DNA of 64,000 bases from Symbiodinium natans (GCA_905221605.1 CAJNDS010002622.1:144501-208500), one strand, 5' to 3'; counted from the stretch's first letter, positions 1-14,200 are shown. Translations and numbers: made by a program. The notes: a model not told the origin generated them from the sequence alone.

Positions 1-3000
1 AGCATGGTCCAAACCACGTGTACATCGACACTCAAAGCGCTGGCCATCTCGTTTGTACGTTTGCTGCTTCCCTGCCGCCCAGTGTTGATGGTGCGTATGG
101 TGTGGATGGTTATGGCGCTTATGATTATTCCAATAATGCTTGGATGGCTACTGGCAGCGCTTGGACGGCTCCATGGGGCGCAGGCCGCATCACTTTTGTG
201 GGATCTTCTCTTGACCCCGCTCTCCTTGGATTGGACTCATTGTTGCAGAGCTCACTCGCCGCAGGCTGTGCAAATGCAAGCAACGCCTCTCACGAACTAG
301 CAGTTGCTGCAGCGTCTTCATGTCCTGTGCATGTTCTGGGCCAGGGGCTTCGTGGATTTCGTGGTCAAGCTGGCGGGGACATCCAGCGCAAATTCGTAGG
401 CGTGGACAATGAGCTTGAAATGATGAAACTGGTCACTGGCGCACAAAGCGAGCATCGTGTTGTGATTGCTGGGCGATATCCTAGTGTTGTTGGCGCCTTC
501 CCTCTTTCTACAGTCAGTGACCAGCTTGGCCACCTTGTGCACCAAACAGGCGCGCACCTAGTTGTTCTTGATGATGCTGACCTTGTGGCTTCTTTGACCA
601 ACTGGTCCTTGAGAACCTGGCTGGAGTGCAGCCATTCGATTGCGCATGCGCTGAACGATACTGCAACCGTGCACCTAAATTTGGGTGAACTCGGTTGTTC
701 CCAAGTGACCTCGGTTGCATCATTGCCGGCGAGTGTTGATGGTGCCCGCGGGAATGATGCGCTTGCTGTTGCTTGGACCAGCCCCTGGGGCAATGGCCGT
801 ATTAGTTTTGCTGGAAGCGTGTCTTACACAACTCCCGTCGGCTTCCCGATGCTCCTGCAGAGTGTGCTTGGCACCGCATGTGAGAGCATGGGCATGGTCT
901 CCTGCCCTGTCTACGTGCTGAACGATCCGAACATGGTGCAGTCTACTGCGAGCGCAGTTCTGCTTGGCCAGGGCCAACTCCTGTCTGACCATCTGGTACC
1001 ATGGAACACCTCCTCGGAGATGGAAGAGGCTTTGTTTGGTAGCGTTGTGCTTGATTCCCGTTTTCAAATCATTTTTCCATCACAGGCGGGTGATGGCTTG
1101 CTGCAGTGGTTCCAAGCCAGATCCTCAGAGATTCGACAGCGAATAACCCAAGGAGGGCTTCATGTGATCGTGCATGATGTCGATCTCATCAACCGATTGG
1201 GGCAGATGTCCTTAACTGCCCAAAGCATTTGCGTTCATAGCTCAGATTGGGTTCCGGGATTTACAGAGGAGCGGCTGTATTTGGGAAATGCTGGCTGTGT
1301 CGTGGCTACTTCGGTGAGATCTATGGACTCATTGTTCGCCGAACCTTCTATTTATGGTTTTTCGTCTTATGGTCACCAGTTTTCCGACTCCGCATATGTC
1401 TGGACTGCTCCTTGGGGTGCGGGTCGCCTCACTTTCATGGGAACTCAGGAGAACCTGTGGCAGCCTGACTTGGCCTGGTTGCTGGAAAGATCAGACGTCA
1501 ACGCGAGTTGCAACGAAACGCCAGGGGAAGCTACAGTGCCGGCAACATCTGCGCCGCCATCCACAACCATGACAACATCAGAAGAACCAGAACTCGAGTT
1601 GACAACCACGAGAGGCACCAACACCCCTGCAACACATACGCTTACAACATCAGAAGTCGAATTGACAACAACCACAAGGGGCACCAACACAATCACCACC
1701 ACCTTGGCAACGCATACACTTACAACATCTGGGCTGCAAGGGCTGACAACCAGCTCTGGAACAAAGACGCTGACTATTGCAACATCAAGCACTGCCACGG
1801 GAACTTCTACTGTCACATTGACGTCCACCACGACAGCCACCCCTTTCTATATCTCTTGTGGGAGCGTTGTATCCAGCTCCACGATCGGGCGGACGAGCCT
1901 CGTTGGTTTCTCATCTGGCGATGCTCATCACAAAGTTTGTCTTCCCGAGGACGTTCACTCTTTGAGCCGTCAGGTTATTTTGAGCACATGTGGCTCAGCT
2001 TTTGACACCTATCTGCGTGTGCTTGACGAGGATGGAGCAACCAGAGGTGGTTGTGATGATTGTGGCCCATGTGGGCAGCAAGCCGCCCTAAAGATTGATC
2101 TGTCCCCTGGTGCATGCTACAATGTTGTCGTTGAGGGCTATGGCCACTTTGAAGGCGAATATCAACTTGAGGTGTCCTGCTGCCCTGCAGATTCGTGTGG
2201 TGGGCGTGGTCGGGCCATTCATGAGTCCTGGGACTCAACGGGCAACCGCTGCAGCTGCCTGTGCCATTGGCCTTTTGCGGGCGAGACCTGCAACACATGC
2301 CGTAGCGGCATGCTGGCGGTCGTCATGGATGGCTCTTGCAAGCCTTGCTTCAGGTTCAATCGTCTTGACCGCGTGGCCCTCACTGGCACAGTGGTGGCGT
2401 GGTCACCAGGTTACGTCTACCCGTCCTGCACGTCTGCTATTCACTTGTCCTTCTTTGCTCCTGAGGACCTACAAGAGCAGGTCGAAGAACGTGAGGGCGG
2501 CGACTTTGATGTATCCATGGGCTACTGCAATCATTCTCACACCTGGCCGGGGCTGCAAGTGACAGCAAATGGGCTTCCTGTGGGTTCCATCTCTTGTGCT
2601 CCACAGTTCCAGTGTCCGGGCACGGCTGTGCAGAGCCCAGGCCCAGAGACTGCAGGGGTTCTTGTGGTTCTACGGTTGTTGGATGGCTTTCCGCACACCA
2701 GTGCTGTCTCCTTATCGCTTCTGGCACTTCTGGCCTCCATCTTCGACTCTTCCATCTCGGAAGTCCTTATACGCACGTCCAGCCGTAGTCTCCAAGTCGC
2801 CATGACCAGGGCGATGCTGCCAGCAATGCAGGACTTCCTCAACCAAGAGCTCGAGTCGCAAACCCTAATCCGGTGCGATGCAGGTGAGGACGTGCAGCAC
2901 TTCGCGACTGCAACTTTAGAGCTAGTGGTTCTTGTGGGCCAGCTCTGCGGGAGCACCGAGGCCGTTCTTCAGTCGCTTGTGCCTCTCACACAGCTAGCGC

Positions 3001-6000
3001 GCCCTATTCGCATCCTCCACATAGGTGAAGCAACTGCTCCGGCACCGGGGTTTCTGACATCCGTCTCTTCTTTTGGTCGGCGAACTTCGGCTTCTGGCAC
3101 ACGCGAGGCCATTTGCCAGCACTTGGGCATATGGCTTCACGACCGAAGACAAGGGCCCGGTGCTGGCTGCAACGGACCTCTGTCCTTCAGCCCATCCCAA
3201 GTGTCCGCATTTCAACGAGACCGGCTGACCTTCCAAGGCGTTTGCAAGATCAGGTCTTGCTGTATCGGAAGCAAGTGTTCCAACTTTGTTCATGTGGACA
3301 GCAGTACGGTGTCGTGCCGCGTTCCTTTGCTGGAAGCAGGGCGGTACAGGGTCAGCGTGGTTTCCTTTGATGGCGAGAGCCACACATCGGACACAGAGCT
3401 TGTGGTGACAGTTCCCGGAACCGATCTGCATGTGGCGCGCCCTGTGCGAAGCAGCTCAGTTTTGCATGGTGTGTTTCCAGATGTCTCCATGAGTTTCGAA
3501 TACAGGCACTTGGCGCTGCCACACTCTGCCACAGAGCATTGTTGTGACCTGGTCGCACTGGATGCTGACCTTCGTGTCATGGGGCGTATAGGGCCTCGGA
3601 GGTGCAATGACGATCAGGCGAGCATCCCTCAGGCCATCCACAGGTCCCATTCGCCAATCAGGCTTCTTGCGTGGCGGTGCTATGCCGTCGGCGCAGACCG
3701 CGCCGAGGGTGAAGATGGCAAGAGCTGTGACCTTCCAGGCGCCAGTGCCTCCATACCAGAGACCCCGAGGACTGGCACTGCTCAGCTCCTAACAGCTGAC
3801 GACCGAATTGACCACGTCATTCAGGCAGCTGTGACAGCTGCGGCTGTGTCCTCAGATTCGTCGCCTTCTGGGCAAGGATTCCGTGCAGTGCGCCAGGCTC
3901 TCGAAGCTGCAGAGCTCAAGAGTTCTCATCCCTCTGAACTCCGAAGCCAGACTGTTCTTGAGTATGTTTTTGTTGTTTTAGTCGGTTATTTTGCTAAGTT
4001 TAAGGGGCATTACACCTCACAATGCTTAAGGCTTAATGTTTGAAGGGGTTTCAGAACAAGTGAGGAGATTGCAGCACCGGAGAGCCTCCTGCAGACTTGC
4101 TGGGCCATTGCTATTGGGCCTGGAGTGCATCGGCCGAAGGTGCGGGACCTTATCTGGTCAGTGCAGGCTTCAAAGAAGTCGCAACGGACGAGGCGCTGTC
4201 CAATGCCATCCGTGGCGACATCTTGGTGCTGCCATCGTCCGCCTTGTGCACTTCAGGCTTCGTTGCCATCAAATACACGGATGAACAGGTTGAGAGGCAG
4301 TGGGTATCCGATTTGTTCCACAGCTTGGCCGATTTCTCCCTGAACGCAACGTCCGGGACAGCAACTTTGTTCAGGCTGGACCACACCGAGCTGCCACCAT
4401 TGCCACCTCAACCTTTCGAGAGATTCTTTCCGATGGCCATCAAGAGTAGCCTGCTCAAAGGGGTAGCTCGAACTGAAGCGATCCGCAGCGCAAGAAGCAG
4501 GCGCGCGGTACCTCCCGAAACCCATGAGGAGCTTCGCCAAGCGCGCCCATGCCCGGCCTTTTGGCAACGCCCGACTGGGGGCACTGCAGGAAACATGCCC
4601 AGCCAGCTTAGGCCGCTGCATTTTGACCGGTTCAGACGACTTCGCCCAAGAATCCCCAACAGATCCCCGCTGTGCTTTCAAGTGAACCCCGATGCACAGA
4701 ATCAGTTCGGCGTCCGTTGTTGCTATGACTCGGCTAACCGCTTCATCCGCGCCTGGCCCTCAAGGATCATGGCTGGAGGCGGCCCGAACCATCTCTGGCA
4801 CATCGTGGAGGATCAGGATTTGGACCAGCTTTTGCACATGAATGATGAAGACACAACTACTACCAGCACGATTCTCACCAGCCTCACCCAAACGGTCACG
4901 ACATCCACTTTCACGCTCACCACCACCACCTCCACGGAGTCTCCGGACATTGCATTCAATGGAATTGCCATCGCTTTCTCAGAGGAGGTTGGGGTGGTCC
5001 AGCTCAGGTGGAAAGCGGCGCAAGATCCAAGAGGCCATGAGGTTGAGTACTTCCTTCTGTACGTAAGCGGCGAGAGCAACTTCACGGAGGAACTATCACT
5101 TTCAAACACCACAGCCACGGTTCTTCGTTTAGGGGGCGCATTGCATACCAGCCTGGAAGAGGAGCCCAACTCAACGGTCTCTTTGCTGGTTGTCGCGGCA
5201 GCAGGAGGGCGAATCTCCAAGAATCGTCATACTACAGTGGTTGCAGTAGCAGCCGAGGGTCGAAGTCTTGCCGAAGGCATCGCCCTTGTCGAGGTCACTG
5301 CCAGCGAGGCGCTTTCTGTTGCAGTTACCGGGTCGGCTGTGACTCTTACTGGAACGGTCCCAGAGATACCCCACTCCTCTTATATCAAAGGCCTAGACAG
5401 CAATGGCGAGCCCTTCCTGGCTTTTGTGGACAACGTCACATTCACAGAGCAAGGGCTTGTAGCTGCAACACGACCGGCAAACTTGCGAGAAGTCTACCAG
5501 CAACTCCACTTTGATGCCGAAGTCGACCTTGAGCCTGTTTCGGATTCGGGCACAGGGCGCCGTCTCAGTGAGGGAGCCCCACACCAACCAGAATTCCCTA
5601 CCTACGACCTAGGCCTTGACCTGCTTGGAATGAGGATTACTTGCACACTTGCCCCGCATGTGCGTGCTCACGCTCACATTGATCTCATCTTATCCCGCAT
5701 CGATTCCAGCATGACCGTCGACGCAACACTGACACTGGCGTGCAAACTTGCTTTCCCTAAGCTTGCACTCAAGCATCCCCAAAGCAAGAGCGTTCCCATC
5801 CCGCTCCCCAGCTTCTGGGTCCCCTTGGGATTATTGGGCAAGCTCGACATCTCGCCGACCCTTTCCCTTCATACCAACTTCACGGCCGAGGTTGAGGTTG
5901 GGGCCGTGGGCTTCGCGCTAGTTCTTCGGTGCGTTGCGAAGGCTCATTTTGATGATGACAATGGCTTTCTTGGCACTAGAACATGTGATCATGACTGGGA

Positions 6001-8347
6001 GTTCACGCCTCCAGCAATATCAGTAAAGCTTACCGCATCAACTTGGGCCAGCTTTGGCGTCGATTTTCTATGGCTTGGCCTCGTCGGTTTGCGACCTGCC
6101 TTCAAGATTGGGGCGCGCCTGCAGGCCAGCGCGAAGCTCCCCAACGATCTGGAGCTGCGGAACAAAGCTCCGTTTTTGGGCTTGCACTTTGAAGCCTTTG
6201 GGCTCTACCTAGATGCTGCTGTTGAGCTGTATGGCAAGTGGCATGAAAAGTGCGGGTGGTGGAGGTTGTGTGAGAAGAGCGTGCTCATCCTTGCAGTTAC
6301 CCTGGAGGTGCCGATCTTTGCACTGCCTGATGTGAAGAGCATCGAAAGTTCGCGAGACAATGGGATCTATGAGCTTGAGGTCCAGGAGAGCGACTCGCCG
6401 TTTCAGAAGTTGCCCGCGCAGCACGAGTGGTTTGTCATTCCTGCAGCGGAGTGGACACAAGTTTATGTTTCGTCGACACGGCTTGTGCTGCGCCCAACGT
6501 CAGATGCTTCTTGTGGTCATGTTTACCATTTTGTGACCCGAATGATGGTGGTCTCCAGAATGGCTTCCATCGAGGTCTGCCCCGCTGCCGCCGCCACCAC
6601 AACAACGACGACCACGACGACCACGACGACCAGAACTACTACTACCACCAACGCCGACACAACAATGGAAGATGACATCCCGCCAGACAGCAACAACCCT
6701 TTCAGCAACACAGACTGGAGGAGAAGCAGGCCCGGCGCATTTACATTCGGCGATCCCCACTGCCACACTTTTGATGATTATCGTTTTGAGTGCAACTTCT
6801 TGGGCGAGGCAGTGTGGACACGCTGTGGCAGCTTTGCTGTTCATGTCGTCGCAGAGAAGCCGAACAGCGGCAGCCAGGCCACTGTTGTCACGGCCTTCGC
6901 TGTCAAGGAACGAGAAGAGACGGCGGTCGTAAGACTTACGGAGAATTCCAGCACTCGGTTCGAGGTGTATCTTGATGGGGTGGAGGGCGAGCTAAGCGGC
7001 AGCAACCTGGCCATGGAATTGGACGGCAGCCTTCTACTTCTGCAGACGCGAACGGGACATCAAGTCGAAGCAACATTGCACCCGAGGCATATATTCATCA
7101 CCTTGTTCCTGGCAGAAGAGTGCTTCAACCAGACCGAGGGCCTCATGGGAAATAACAACGGTGACAGGACGGATGACCTGCGGCCTTTCAATGCATCGGA
7201 GAGCATGGACATCAAGTCGCTTCCTGAGGAGGTGTATACGAAGCATGTGCTGTCATGGTGCATCACGGATATCAAGCATTCCGTTTTCCCGTTTGACATG
7301 TTCAAGCCTTGTGACCTCACCTTCCGGCCAACCTTCAGCACAGAGTTGGACCTCCAGCTTTGCCCGGAAAGCTGCGAAGGCAGCGAGGCTTGTTGTCTGG
7401 ACTGGATGGAAGCTGGGGATGACATAGCTGCTGCATCGGTTACAGACAGCCAGGCTGTGGCAGAGGCACAGAATCAAGCTGTGTCTTTCAATGCGCTCGA
7501 GCCGCCAGAATTTACACATTTCCCTACAGTGATCTGGCTGTTGCCAGCCGTGGTGCCAGAAGTCCAGATGAAAGTCGCAGCGAGCTCAGCGTCTTCTACC
7601 TTGGTGGCAAAGATTGAATGTTCCGTGTGTGACAGCGAATCGCACTACGACAATATCACTTGTGAGTTCGATGGTGTTGGGACGCAGTCTGCAACACTGT
7701 CGGTTAAAGCAATTTCTTTGCCTCTCGGCCCTTTTACTTGCACAGCAGTGGATACACTTGGGGGTTCGACAACTGGTGTGTCGACAGTTGCGGGGCTGAA
7801 GGCCACCACGACATCAATGCCAAGTAATGACACTGCAGCTTCCAACAGCACGGAGCCAAACACAACTACAAGCAGCGCAATCACGATCCTTGCAGAGGTG
7901 GGCAATGGTCATGAGGTTGTCACGATGCTTCTGATTGTGTTGGGCTGTCTGGCATTCCTTGGCTGCCTTATTGGAATTGGAGCTGCGCTGTATCTGCGTT
8001 TCCCGAGTCGGACTGCCGAGGTTGCCGCTGACGTTCGGGCAGGGACCAACGAGCCATCACAGATTGAAGAGGGAGAAGGACCAGGATGCACTGCTCGTGC
8101 CGGGGCCAACGACCGCGAGCCATCGCAGATTGAAGAGGGAGACGGTCAGGATGTCCCCTCCCTTTCTAGTGAAGGTGTGCCACGAGACATCTCACCAAAG
8201 CCTCCTCCATCATGCTCAGCCTCAGTGATCCTGATCGTCTCGGATGGTGAAGCCTTCGAGAAGGGGATCGCAGGCAGCAACGAGCCAGGCAGCTCCAGAT
8301 TGCCGGATGGCCGACCTGATCTCGAGGATGACCTGGTAGAGCTTTGA
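1..8347 (+). CDS. Large mosaic surface protein with VWD domain, mucin-like segments and one transmembrane helix (5' partial)
   Basis: The frame is open to the left window edge, so the start lies upstream. Two exons are seen, <1-3961 and 4075-8347, joined in frame; over 2700 residues are visible. Domains in order: three copies of a module carrying W-T-x-P-W-G-x-G-R-(I/L)-(T/S)-F near 163, 775 and 1402; a Thr-rich mucin-like stretch (about 1510-1850); a pre-peptidase C-terminal-like beta domain (about 1850-2180, with FDTYLRV and a YGHFEGEY turn); a Cys-rich EGF-like region (about 2190-2370); an IPT/TIG-like domain (about 3180-3415); a fibronectin III-like domain (about 4945-5210); a poly-Thr linker (about 6590-6665); and a von Willebrand factor D domain with GDPH at 6749-6760 and GLMGNNNGD near 7138. 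A hydrophobic helix (about 7925-8000) precedes a tail with two repeats of PSQIEEG. Many N-x-S/T sites suggest glycosylation. I infer a cell-surface adhesion or matrix role. The stop is TGA at 8345-8347. Confidence 0.85.
3962..4074 (+). other. 113 bp GT-AG intron of the VWD surface-protein gene
   Basis: The upstream frame runs out at 4043 while a second long frame is already open. A donor GTATGT at 3962 and an acceptor TTGCAG ending at 4074 join the two frames in phase (split codon GA|C). Of the AG dinucleotides I checked up to about 4094, 4073-4074 is the only one that keeps the frame. This is the only intron needed in 8.3 kb, unlike the heavily split genes downstream. Confidence 0.75.
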
Positions 8348-8529
8348 GACCTGGTAACCCGAAGCCCTAAAAGATTAAACAACCCTAGCCCTAACAGCCC
8401 TAACACTGCCACATAGAGTTCCGGCATGTGCGTCATGAGCGCATCATGACAGTTGCTTTCGATCGCACAAGAGTGAGGCAGCCACATGCTGTCGCGCATT
8501 GTCCTAGTGCCGTGCTCTTGCCGTCCACT
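8348..8529. other. 3' flank of the VWD gene, no gene seen
   Basis: A few CCCTAA units (about 8366-8407) follow the stop codon. No AATAAA-type signal stands out. The rest is probably 3' UTR or spacer. Confidence 0.4.
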
Positions 8530-10130
8530 TGATGTTTGATGAGGGTCCGTTTGCTCCATGCATGCCTATGTGTCATGGTCACACGGGCAGCCCGATGCCC
8601 TCACTTGCAAGCATGTTGTTGATCTACCATTATTGATTCCTGTTGTTGCGCTGTTGCACTGCTCGCACCAGAATACCCAGCCATCCCGTCAGTTTGCCCA
8701 TGACTTCGAACATCCTTCGCTTACACCAAAGAAACCAAGAGACCATTCTCATGCATCCTGCACCCTTGCCAGCCCTTGCCAGATTTCGAGAGAAGCTGTT
8801 AGAAACTGCTAGAGGCTCCCGCGCATGGTCGTCGGTGTTCTGCTGCATCCAAAAGGATCAGCTGAGCGGTGGCTTTGCATGGTGTCGCACGTTGCCCTTG
8901 TATCACTTTGTGAGGTCATGTTCTTCTGTTTTTTCCATCCGCATTGATGTTTGGTGAGGCTCTTTCGCCCGGTCTGCTCAGTGCTTGCCTGCGTGTCGAC
9001 ATCACGCAGGTTGCCCGTCGCGCAGACATGCCATTGGTCTTCGCTTCTTGATTCCCGTCGTTCTGCTGTTGCTCTGAAAACATCACGCCCGGATGCCCAG
9101 CCATCTGTGAGTTTGCCCATGACTTGGACACGTTTCACTTGTAGGTAGGACAGTTATCGGGCCCCTCCGTGTGGCCACTTTTCATCGACACCAGAAGACC
9201 GTTCTCATGCATCTTGCTAGATGGCCAGAGGCTCCCATGCAGCATGGTCCTTGGTGTTGCACTGCATCCGAAGATCTCAGCTGAACGAGCCAGCTGCATC
9301 GCATGGTGTCGCCCGTTGTTCTTGTATCACTTTGTGAGGTCATGCTCTTGCCATCACGCCCCTCCGTGTGGCCACTTTTCATCGACACCACAAGACCGTT
9401 CTTATGCATCTTGCTAGATGGCTAGAGGCTCCCATGCAGCATGGTCCTTGGTGTTGCACTGCATCCAAAGATCTCAGTTTGCGAGCCAGCTGCATCGCAT
9501 GGTGTCGCCCGTTGTCCTTGTATCACTTTGTGAGGTCATGCTCTTGCCGTCCAGTTGATGTTTGGTGAGGTTCTTTCGCCTGGTTTGCACGCAGGTTACC
9601 CGCCCCGCAAACATGCCGTTGGTCTTCGCTTCTTGATTCCCGTCGTTCTGCTGTTGCTCTGAAGACATCACGCCCGGATGCCCAGCTATCTGTGAGTTTG
9701 CCCATGACTTGGACACGTTTCACTTGTAGGTAGGACAGTTATCGGGCCCCTCCGTGTGGCCACTTTTCATCGACACCACAAGACCGTTCTTACTGACCGT
9801 TCTTATGCATCTTGCTAGATGGCCAGAGGCTCCCATGCAGCATGGTCCTTGGTGTTGCACTGCATCCAAGGATCTCAGCTGAGCGAGCCAGCTGCATCGC
9901 ATTGTGTCGCCCGTTGTCCTTGTGTCACTTTGTGAGGTTTGCTCAGTGCATGCCTGCGTGTCGACATCACGCAGGCGACCCGCCGCGCAAACATGCTGTT
10001 GGTCTTCGCTTCCTGATTTCTTTCGTTCTGCTGTTTCGTTCTGCTGTTGCGCTGAAGACATCACACCCGGATGCTCAGGCCACAGGACAGACCTTCCGAG
10101 TGTCCGTGCGCTGATCTCTGCAGCGTGAGC
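8530..10130. repeat. Composite tandem repeat, about 0.2-0.6 kb units
   Basis: Long near-identical blocks recur. GATGTTTGGTGAGG occurs near 8946 and 9558, with a variant near 8532. CCCCTCCGTGTGGCCACTTT occurs near 9162, 9359 and 9749. ATCTTGCTAGATGG occurs near 9207, 9408 and 9808. The unequal spacings (about 200, 400 and 612 bp) show nested duplications inside a larger unit. Short open frames occur on both strands but shift between copies, so I do not call genes here. Confidence 0.8.
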
Positions 10131-11280
10131 CAGCATGCCTCTTGGTCCATCTGTTGCGTAGTCACGTTTCACCGTTTCTAAGTGGCAGGCAAGATGCAGA
10201 TAGGAAATCCTCAGCAGGCGCAGGTGGAAGTCTTTTAGCGATGAATGTGTCGAAAGCACTCAGCCGTCTTTGGGGAGTGGAACACTTCACCAACGAATGG
10301 AAATGCAAATACACCTGTTGACGTATTGTGCTTCGACACACCTGGGAGACTGAAGCCGCACCCCGAGTCGTACCTTCAGCTGCATTGCCCGGAGAAAAGC
10401 CTTCACCTCAGAAGAGGCTCAGGGCTTGGGACACAAGCGCTTCCGGAAGGGCCAGCAGCAGAAGCCAAGCCAATTGGGTGTTTTCCACATAGGGCTGCCC
10501 TTTGTAGGGGTTCCTGCACGGACTACTGCAGTATCTCGCGCCCCGCAGGAAGAGCTGGTAGACAACTTCGAAACCATGAGGTGACATTGACGAAGCTCAG
10601 ACACGCTGGACTTCGAAACCCCAAAGCCATGCTACCCCCCGAGGTCCCAATCATCTCCTGTATGAAGACCGCCCAAAAGAACAGCCCCGAAAAGCTGAAC
10701 CCAAGTGGCACGTCAGTCCTCCGGCTTAGATCTCAAGCGCGAATTGGGGCTTTAGGGGCCTCGGCGCCCGCCTCGCGGCGAGGCCCACCAACCTGTATCG
10801 CTCTTGAGCACATGTTTGCTGCAGGTTGGGGTTTGGCAAGAAGGATAAGAAGGGTTCTGTGATGTTCTATGTGTATGGGGGGGCCACAAGAAAATTGAAA
10901 AACACACTAGATTTTCATGAATGGAAATAGAAATATAGATACATGTATATATATATATAGAATATGTATATATATATGACACATCAACACAAGATTCGGA
11001 TCCGAATCCTGAGAATAAGCCAAGCGCGCAGCTCCTTCGGCCCATGCTGAAAATCTTCATTGGTTATGAAAGGCCCTGAATGGTTTTCCAAAAGGGCTGC
11101 GAAAAGGGATTCGTTTTCTGGAAGAACTCGGCAAAACTATTCCTAGAATGTGCCTCTGCTGAAGCACAAACATGCTAGTGGCCTGTGCGTTTTCAGCACA
11201 ACCTAGCATGCTGCTGGCTGAAGGTTCTGGACATGGGACATCCATGCAGCCCAGTCAGAGTCATCCCATTTCCGCGCTTG
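10131..11280. other. Non-coding spacer with a TA microsatellite
   Basis: A 205-codon plus-strand frame (10245-10862) has no recognisable domain and no splice-site support, so it is not called. A (TA)n tract lies at about 10930-10980. Nothing else is recognised. Confidence 0.4.
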
Positions 11281-14200
11281 TATAGAACCTTTTCGCGGAG
11301 CCAGGTTTTTAACCAACTCTTCTTGCTCTTTGCGAAAAGGTTTCGCAGCCCATAAAAAAGGTGGTTTAAGTAACTAGAGATGTTTTAAAGTTTATCCCTT
11401 GTGTTCTGGTAACGAAATCGTAACGAAATCGCGGCTCCATAGGGCGTACAAGCGCAAAAACAGCCTTTGTTTCCTAACGTTTGCACTTTCAGAACAGAGT
11501 AGAGGTAAAACATATGCCTAAGAGGTTTGTCGTATGTCCCCTCCCTTCGTGCTAGGGTTTGGTGTTATATGGGGGCCCTAGAAGTTTGTCGCATGTCCCT
11601 TCGTGCTCGTAGGGTGGAGGCCCTATAGAGGTTAATGCAACCGTTTGCAAGTGCAGGCGGGAAATGGGGCCACGATTACGTTACCAGCACAGGGAACCGT
11701 TTCAAAATGCAGGCGGCCTACAGGGCCACGAATACACTACCAGCACAGGGTTTTGGGCGCTGAACATGAGCCTGAAAACGTGTCTTAACGTGTTACGACA
11801 CCATATATGCTTCCCATGCGACCGAATCGCTCGCGCCATGGCGCGAGCTATTTGGTCATCAGGGCGCAAAAGGGGTGCTAGTTGCTTATACGACGTCACC
11901 CTGCGAGCGCGAAGCCTTGTGTTTTAACGTGTTGAAACACCATGGATGTTTCCCTTGCGAGCTATTTGGGGTGCTAAGTGCTTGCGACGTCACCCTACAA
12001 GTGCGAAGGGAGGGGACGTGCGACAAATGTGTAGGGGCCTCACCAAAGCCTACGAGCACAAAGGGAGGGGACATACGACAAACCTCTCAAGGATACGTGT
12101 TTACTTCTACAGTGTTCTGAATCCCACAGCTTGGGTGCTGTTTGAGTATGCTTGGTCCCCCAAAAAGCAGGATGCTAGTTGAACACACTCGGTCCCCAAG
12201 ACTTAGGTGCTGTTTGAGCACGCTCGGGCCTAAGAAGCAGGATGCTAGTTGAACACGCTCAGTCTTTTCGCACGCACAAGGACCAACCAAGACGCTTTTC
12301 TGAAACCTTCAAGCCTCTTCAAGCACGTTATGGCTCTCGAAGGGAGGGGACATACGGCAAACCTCCTAAGAGATATGTTTTTACTTCTACCGTGTTCTGA
12401 AGGTGAAATCGTTAGGCAACACATAGGATGTGTTCGCGTTTGAAAAGACCCTTTTCGCAGAGCAAGCAGGGTTTTTACCCAACTCTTCTTGCTCTTTGAA
12501 AAGGTTTCACAGCCCCCAAAGAAAGGTGGTTTAAGTAAACAGAGATGTTTATCCCCTGTGTGCTGGTACTCGTAGCGCAATCGTGGCTCCATAAGGTGTG
12601 CAAAGCGCCAAAAAGCATCCTATGTTTCCCAACTTCCCAACGTTTGCATTTTCAGAACACAGTGGAAGTAAAAACAGATCCCTAAGAGGTTTATCGTATG
12701 TCCCCTCCCTTCGTGCTAGGGTTTGGTGCCATGGGGGCCCTAGACGTTTGTCGCATGTCCCTTCGTGCTCGTAGGGTGAGGGCCCTATAGAGGTTAATGT
12801 AACCGTTTTCAAGGAAATGGGGCCACGATTACGTTACCAGCACAGGCTTTGGGAACTGTTTTAAAATGTAGGCGGTCTGTAGGGCCACGAATACGCTACC
12901 AGCACAGGGTTTTGGGCACAGAGCACTAGGCTCAGTCTTTTCGCACGCACAAGGTCACAAGGACCAACCAAGACGCCTCCCTGAAACTTTCAAACCTCGC
13001 ACACTGTGCCCTTCAAGCACGTTATAATTCTAGGCCTTTCAGGCCTAACCTCTAGGGGCCCTCACTCTACGAGCACGAAGGGAGGGGACATGCGACAAAC
13101 TTCTAGGGCACTCACCAAACCTTACGAGAATGAAGGGAGGGGACATACGACAAACCTCTAAGGGATTTGCTTTTACTTCTACAGTGTTCTGAAGGTGAAA
13201 TTGTTAGGCAACGCATAGGATGTGTTTGCGTTTGTATAGACCCTTTTCGCAGAGCAAGCAAGGTTTTTCCCCAACTCTTCTTGCTATTTGAAAAGGTTTC
13301 ACAGCCCCCAAAGAAAGGTGGTTAAGTAAATAGCTTGTGTGCTGGTAACGTAATCCTGGTAACGTAATCGCGGCTCCATAGGGTGTACAAGCACAAAAAC
13401 ATCCCATGTTCTTCCTAACGTTAGCACTTTCAGATCATTGTAGAAGTAACAACATCTCCCTTAGAGGTTTGTCGCATGTCCCCACCCTGCGTGCGTTACC
13501 AGCACTGGCTTTTGGAACCTTTTACAAAGGCAGGTGGACTATGGGGCCACGATTGCGCTACCGGCACAGGCTATCGGGCGCAGAACGCTAGCCTTGAAAA
13601 CGTGTTTTAACATGTCAAAACACCATGGATGTTTCCCCGGCGAATAGCTCGCGCCATGGCGCGAGCGATTTGGTCATCAGGGCGCAGAAGGGGTGCTAGC
13701 TGCTTACGACGTCACCCTATGAGCACGAAGGGAGGCATACGACAAACTTCGAGGGCCCTCACCAAACTCTACGAGCACAAAGGGAGGGGACATACCACAA
13801 ACCTCGAAGGGATATGTTTTTTACATCAGTGTTCGGAAAGCGCGGTCCCCAAACTTGGGTGCTATTTGAGTACGCCCGGTCCCCAAAAAGAAACAAGATG
13901 CTAGTTGAACATGCTCGGTCCCAAAACTTGGGTGTTGTTGGAGCAAGCTCGGTCCCCAAAAAGCAGGATGCTAGTTGAACACGCTCGGTCCCCAAGACTT
14001 GGGTGCTTCTTGAGTTCACTCAAATAGCCCGGGCCAGCGACCAAACAGCTCGCGCCTGGGGTCTTCGAACATGGTCTATAGAACCTTTTTAAAAGCAAGC
14101 AGAGTTGGGTAAATGATGGGCGCGGACCTGCGCGGACCCCGGGTCTTTTACTTTGGGCTATCAAAGACACAAGTGCCGACCATGGAAAACTTCGAGAAAG

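Noticed and set aside
10245-10862. 205-codon plus-strand open frame
   Set aside because: No domain, no splice context, and it lies between repeat blocks; composition is ordinary GC-rich spacer.
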